This document shows positions 62,493-64,000 of a stretch of DNA of 64,000 bases, piece after piece (the first letter of the stretch is position 1; every line of letters begins with the position of its first letter). Made by a program: the position numbers and the translations under genes. The notes under the pieces are model-generated. The model was not told the origin of the DNA and searched no databases. It worked only from the letters and a program-made list of their open reading frames with translations. The stretch lies in NCBI GenBank assembly GCA_021773015.1, contig JAJFKW010000001.1:434001-498000 (forward strand). Reading direction: 5' to 3'. Origin of the DNA: Woeseia sp. (GTDB lineage: Bacteria; Pseudomonadota; Gammaproteobacteria; Steroidobacterales; Woeseiaceae).

Positions 62493-63827
62493 CTAACGCG
62501 CAGCCTGTTCGACCACAGAGGCGAGCTGTTTCGCCAAATCTGAGACTTGGACCGCGTTTTCGCCCTCGACCATTACTCGAATGACCGGCTCAGTGCCCGA
62601 GGCTCGCAATACGACTCGCCCGGCATCCGCCAGCTCAGATTGCGCTGCCGCGACGGCTTCTTGGATTCGATCGGAATTATTAGGATCAATGCGCGCCTCG
62701 GTCCGCACGTTCAGCATCGTCTGCGGCAGCTTTGGCATTCCAGCGACAAGCTCCGACAGCAACTTGCCGCTTCTACGCATGATCGCCAACACCTGAAGGC
62801 CTGTTATCAAGCCGTCACCGGTAGTGGTCTTATCGAGGCAAATCATATGGCCCGACGTTTCGCCACCGATTATGCCGCCGGATTGGCGTAGCGCTTCCAA
62901 TACGTAGCGATCACCAACCTGTGCACGCCTGAATTCAATGCCTTTGTTTTCCAGGGCCTTCTGTAGACCCAAATTGCTCATAATGGTCCCGACTACCGGA
63001 CCTTTAAGCCTCCCTTCGCGTTTACGTGCGGTGGCAAGTACAAACAAGAGTTGGTCGCCGTCGACTGTCTCGCCGGTCTCGTCGACCATCACGATGCGGT
63101 CGCCGTCACCATCCAGTGCAATACCGACGTCTGCCTGCACAGCAGGTACCGTCTGCTGCAACAGAGCCGGACTGGTGGAACCGCAGTCCTTATTAATATT
63201 TCGCCCGTTAGGCGAACAACCGATGGTAATGACATCGGCGCCCAGCTGATTCAATGCACGCGGACCGACCTTGTAACCTGCACCGTTCGCGCCGTCAAAA
63301 ACGACCTTCATGCCGTCTAAGTCCATGTCGTCAGGAAATGTAGATACCGAGAACTTCTGATACCGATCGCGTGCTGAGTCAATTCGGCGCGCCTTACCTA
63401 ACTTATGCGATTCCAGTGTGATGGCAGGTTGGTCAAGATATCGCTCGATTTCTATTTCTATTTCGTCGGAGAGTTTCGATCCTTCACCGTCGAAAAATTT
63501 GATGCCGTTGTCATGAAATTGATTGTGGGACGCACTTATGACGACGCCCAGGTCTGCTTGATGTCGCTGCGTCAAATACGCGATGCCTGGTGTCGGCAAG
63601 GGGCCAAGCAATAGAACATCCGCGCCGGCAGCGACAAATCCTGCTTCGAGCGCCGCCTCAAACATGTAGCCGGATAATCGCGTGTCTTTGCCGATCAACA
63701 CAGTTCCCCCGGCCGGCACCAATACTTGCGCCGCTGCACTTGCCAGCCGTAACGCAAAGTCGGCGCTCATCGGATCCTTACCAACTTCGCCCCTGACGCC
63801 GTCAGTGCCAAAATACTGTCTCGACAT
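62493..63827 (-). CDS. glmM: phosphoglucosamine mutase
   Basis: 444-residue GlmM, converting glucosamine-6-phosphate to glucosamine-1-phosphate for peptidoglycan and LPS precursors. The active serine is in VVISASHNQFHDNGIKFF near residue 103. The metal loop is ALDGDGDRIVMVD near residue 240, the sugar loop is GGETSGHMI near residue 326, and the phosphate loop is RASGTEPVIRVM near residue 409. It follows folP after 24 nt. Confidence 0.98.
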   Translation of the reverse strand: MSRQYFGTDGVRGEVGKDPMSADFALRLASAAAQVLVPAGGTVLIGKDTRLSGYMFEAALEAGFVAAGADVLLLGPLPTPGIAYLTQRHQADLGVVISASHNQFHDNGIKFFDGEGSKLSDEIEIEIERYLDQPAITLESHKLGKARRIDSARDRYQKFSVSTFPDDMDLDGMKVVFDGANGAGYKVGPRALNQLGADVITIGCSPNGRNINKDCGSTSPALLQQTVPAVQADVGIALDGDGDRIVMVDETGETVDGDQLLFVLATARKREGRLKGPVVGTIMSNLGLQKALENKGIEFRRAQVGDRYVLEALRQSGGIIGGETSGHMICLDKTTTGDGLITGLQVLAIMRRSGKLLSELVAGMPKLPQTMLNVRTEARIDPNNSDRIQEAVAAAQSELADAGRVVLRASGTEPVIRVMVEGENAVQVSDLAKQLASVVEQAAR

Positions 63828-63851
63828 GAAGCTTATTCCCTTAGTTTGATA

Positions 63852-64000
63852 TCAGTCCGTTGCTCGTCTAACCGCATGCGCGACTGCCAACGCATCAACC
63901 GTGGCAGCAACATCGTGACTTCTTAAAATATTGGCGCCACGCTCATAAGCCTGCACGGCGGCGGCCAGTCCCGCTGCAAGCCGTTCTTCAACGGCACGGC
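63852..64000 (-). CDS. folP: dihydropteroate synthase, C-terminal fragment
   Basis: Partial: the gene runs off the window edge. The visible ~49 residues end with ERGANILRSHDVAATVDALAV, the family's C-terminal phosphate-binding Arg-x-His signature of the folate-pathway enzyme that joins p-aminobenzoate to dihydropterin pyrophosphate. Placement directly before glmM is the standard ftsH-folP-glmM order. Confidence 0.92.
   Translation of the reverse strand, partial: RAVEERLAAGLAAAVQAYERGANILRSHDVAATVDALAVAHAVRRATD

Overview
The window is a chromosomal segment of a gammaproteobacterium with moderate GC. The evidence is the run of housekeeping clusters in gammaproteobacterial order: dksA-gluQ; folP-glmM-tpiA-secG-tRNA-Leu(GAG); a 14-gene nuo operon with separate nuoC and nuoD; an initiator tRNA; and rimP-nusA-infB-rbfA-truB-rpsO-pnp. 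I cannot name the genus from sequence alone.

Layout. 1-3.6 kb (+ strand): a DksA-family protein with half of its zinc ligands missing, glutamyl-Q tRNA(Asp) synthetase, the PHA-synthesis regulator PhaR, a candidate structured small RNA and a YheT-like hydrolase. 3.6-12.4 kb (- strand): the rimP-to-pnp translation and RNA-decay operon, preceded by a structured leader with its own promoter and two consecutive terminator-like hairpins. 12.6-45.1 kb: an accessory region of small unrelated modules. 45.1-59.6 kb (- strand): initiator tRNA and complex I (nuoN to nuoA). 59.8-60.9 kb: a small accessory patch ending in a partial copy of the tRNA-Leu 3' end. 61.1-64 kb (- strand): tRNA-Leu, secG, tpiA, glmM and the 3' end of folP.

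The most interesting structure is the 32-kb accessory region. In E. coli the initiator tRNA gene metY lies directly before rimP. Here the initiator tRNA (45,122-45,198) and the rimP leader (12,360) are separated by modules of one to several genes. The boundaries carry partial copies of the tRNA 3' end (core GGTAGCGGGGGC), each joined to a terminator-like sequence. I count about ten copies, clear to degenerate, near 20.6, 26.7, 30.0, 31.5, 37.1, 38.6, 39.8, 40.0, 43.2 and 43.4 kb. No integrase or transposase is present. The picture fits repeated accretion of small elements at one tRNA end, each leaving an attachment scar. A smaller parallel event (22-bp exact repeat) is seen at tRNA-Leu on the other side of nuo.

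The modules carry copper/silver RND efflux (cusCBA plus a Cys-rich exported protein), two exported metallo-beta-lactamase-fold proteins, a repressor-type promoter driving cupin-ArsR-SRPBCC, lipoproteins (Sel1, LamG, DUF2185-like), a HEAT-like exported protein, a four-gene minor-pseudopilin operon with a very large multidomain last member, LysR/cupin and HxlR/VOC divergent pairs, CNNM and CPA2 transporters, and a SRPBCC-VOC fusion with its own ArsR regulator. A phosphotransferase pseudogene shows that some modules are decaying.
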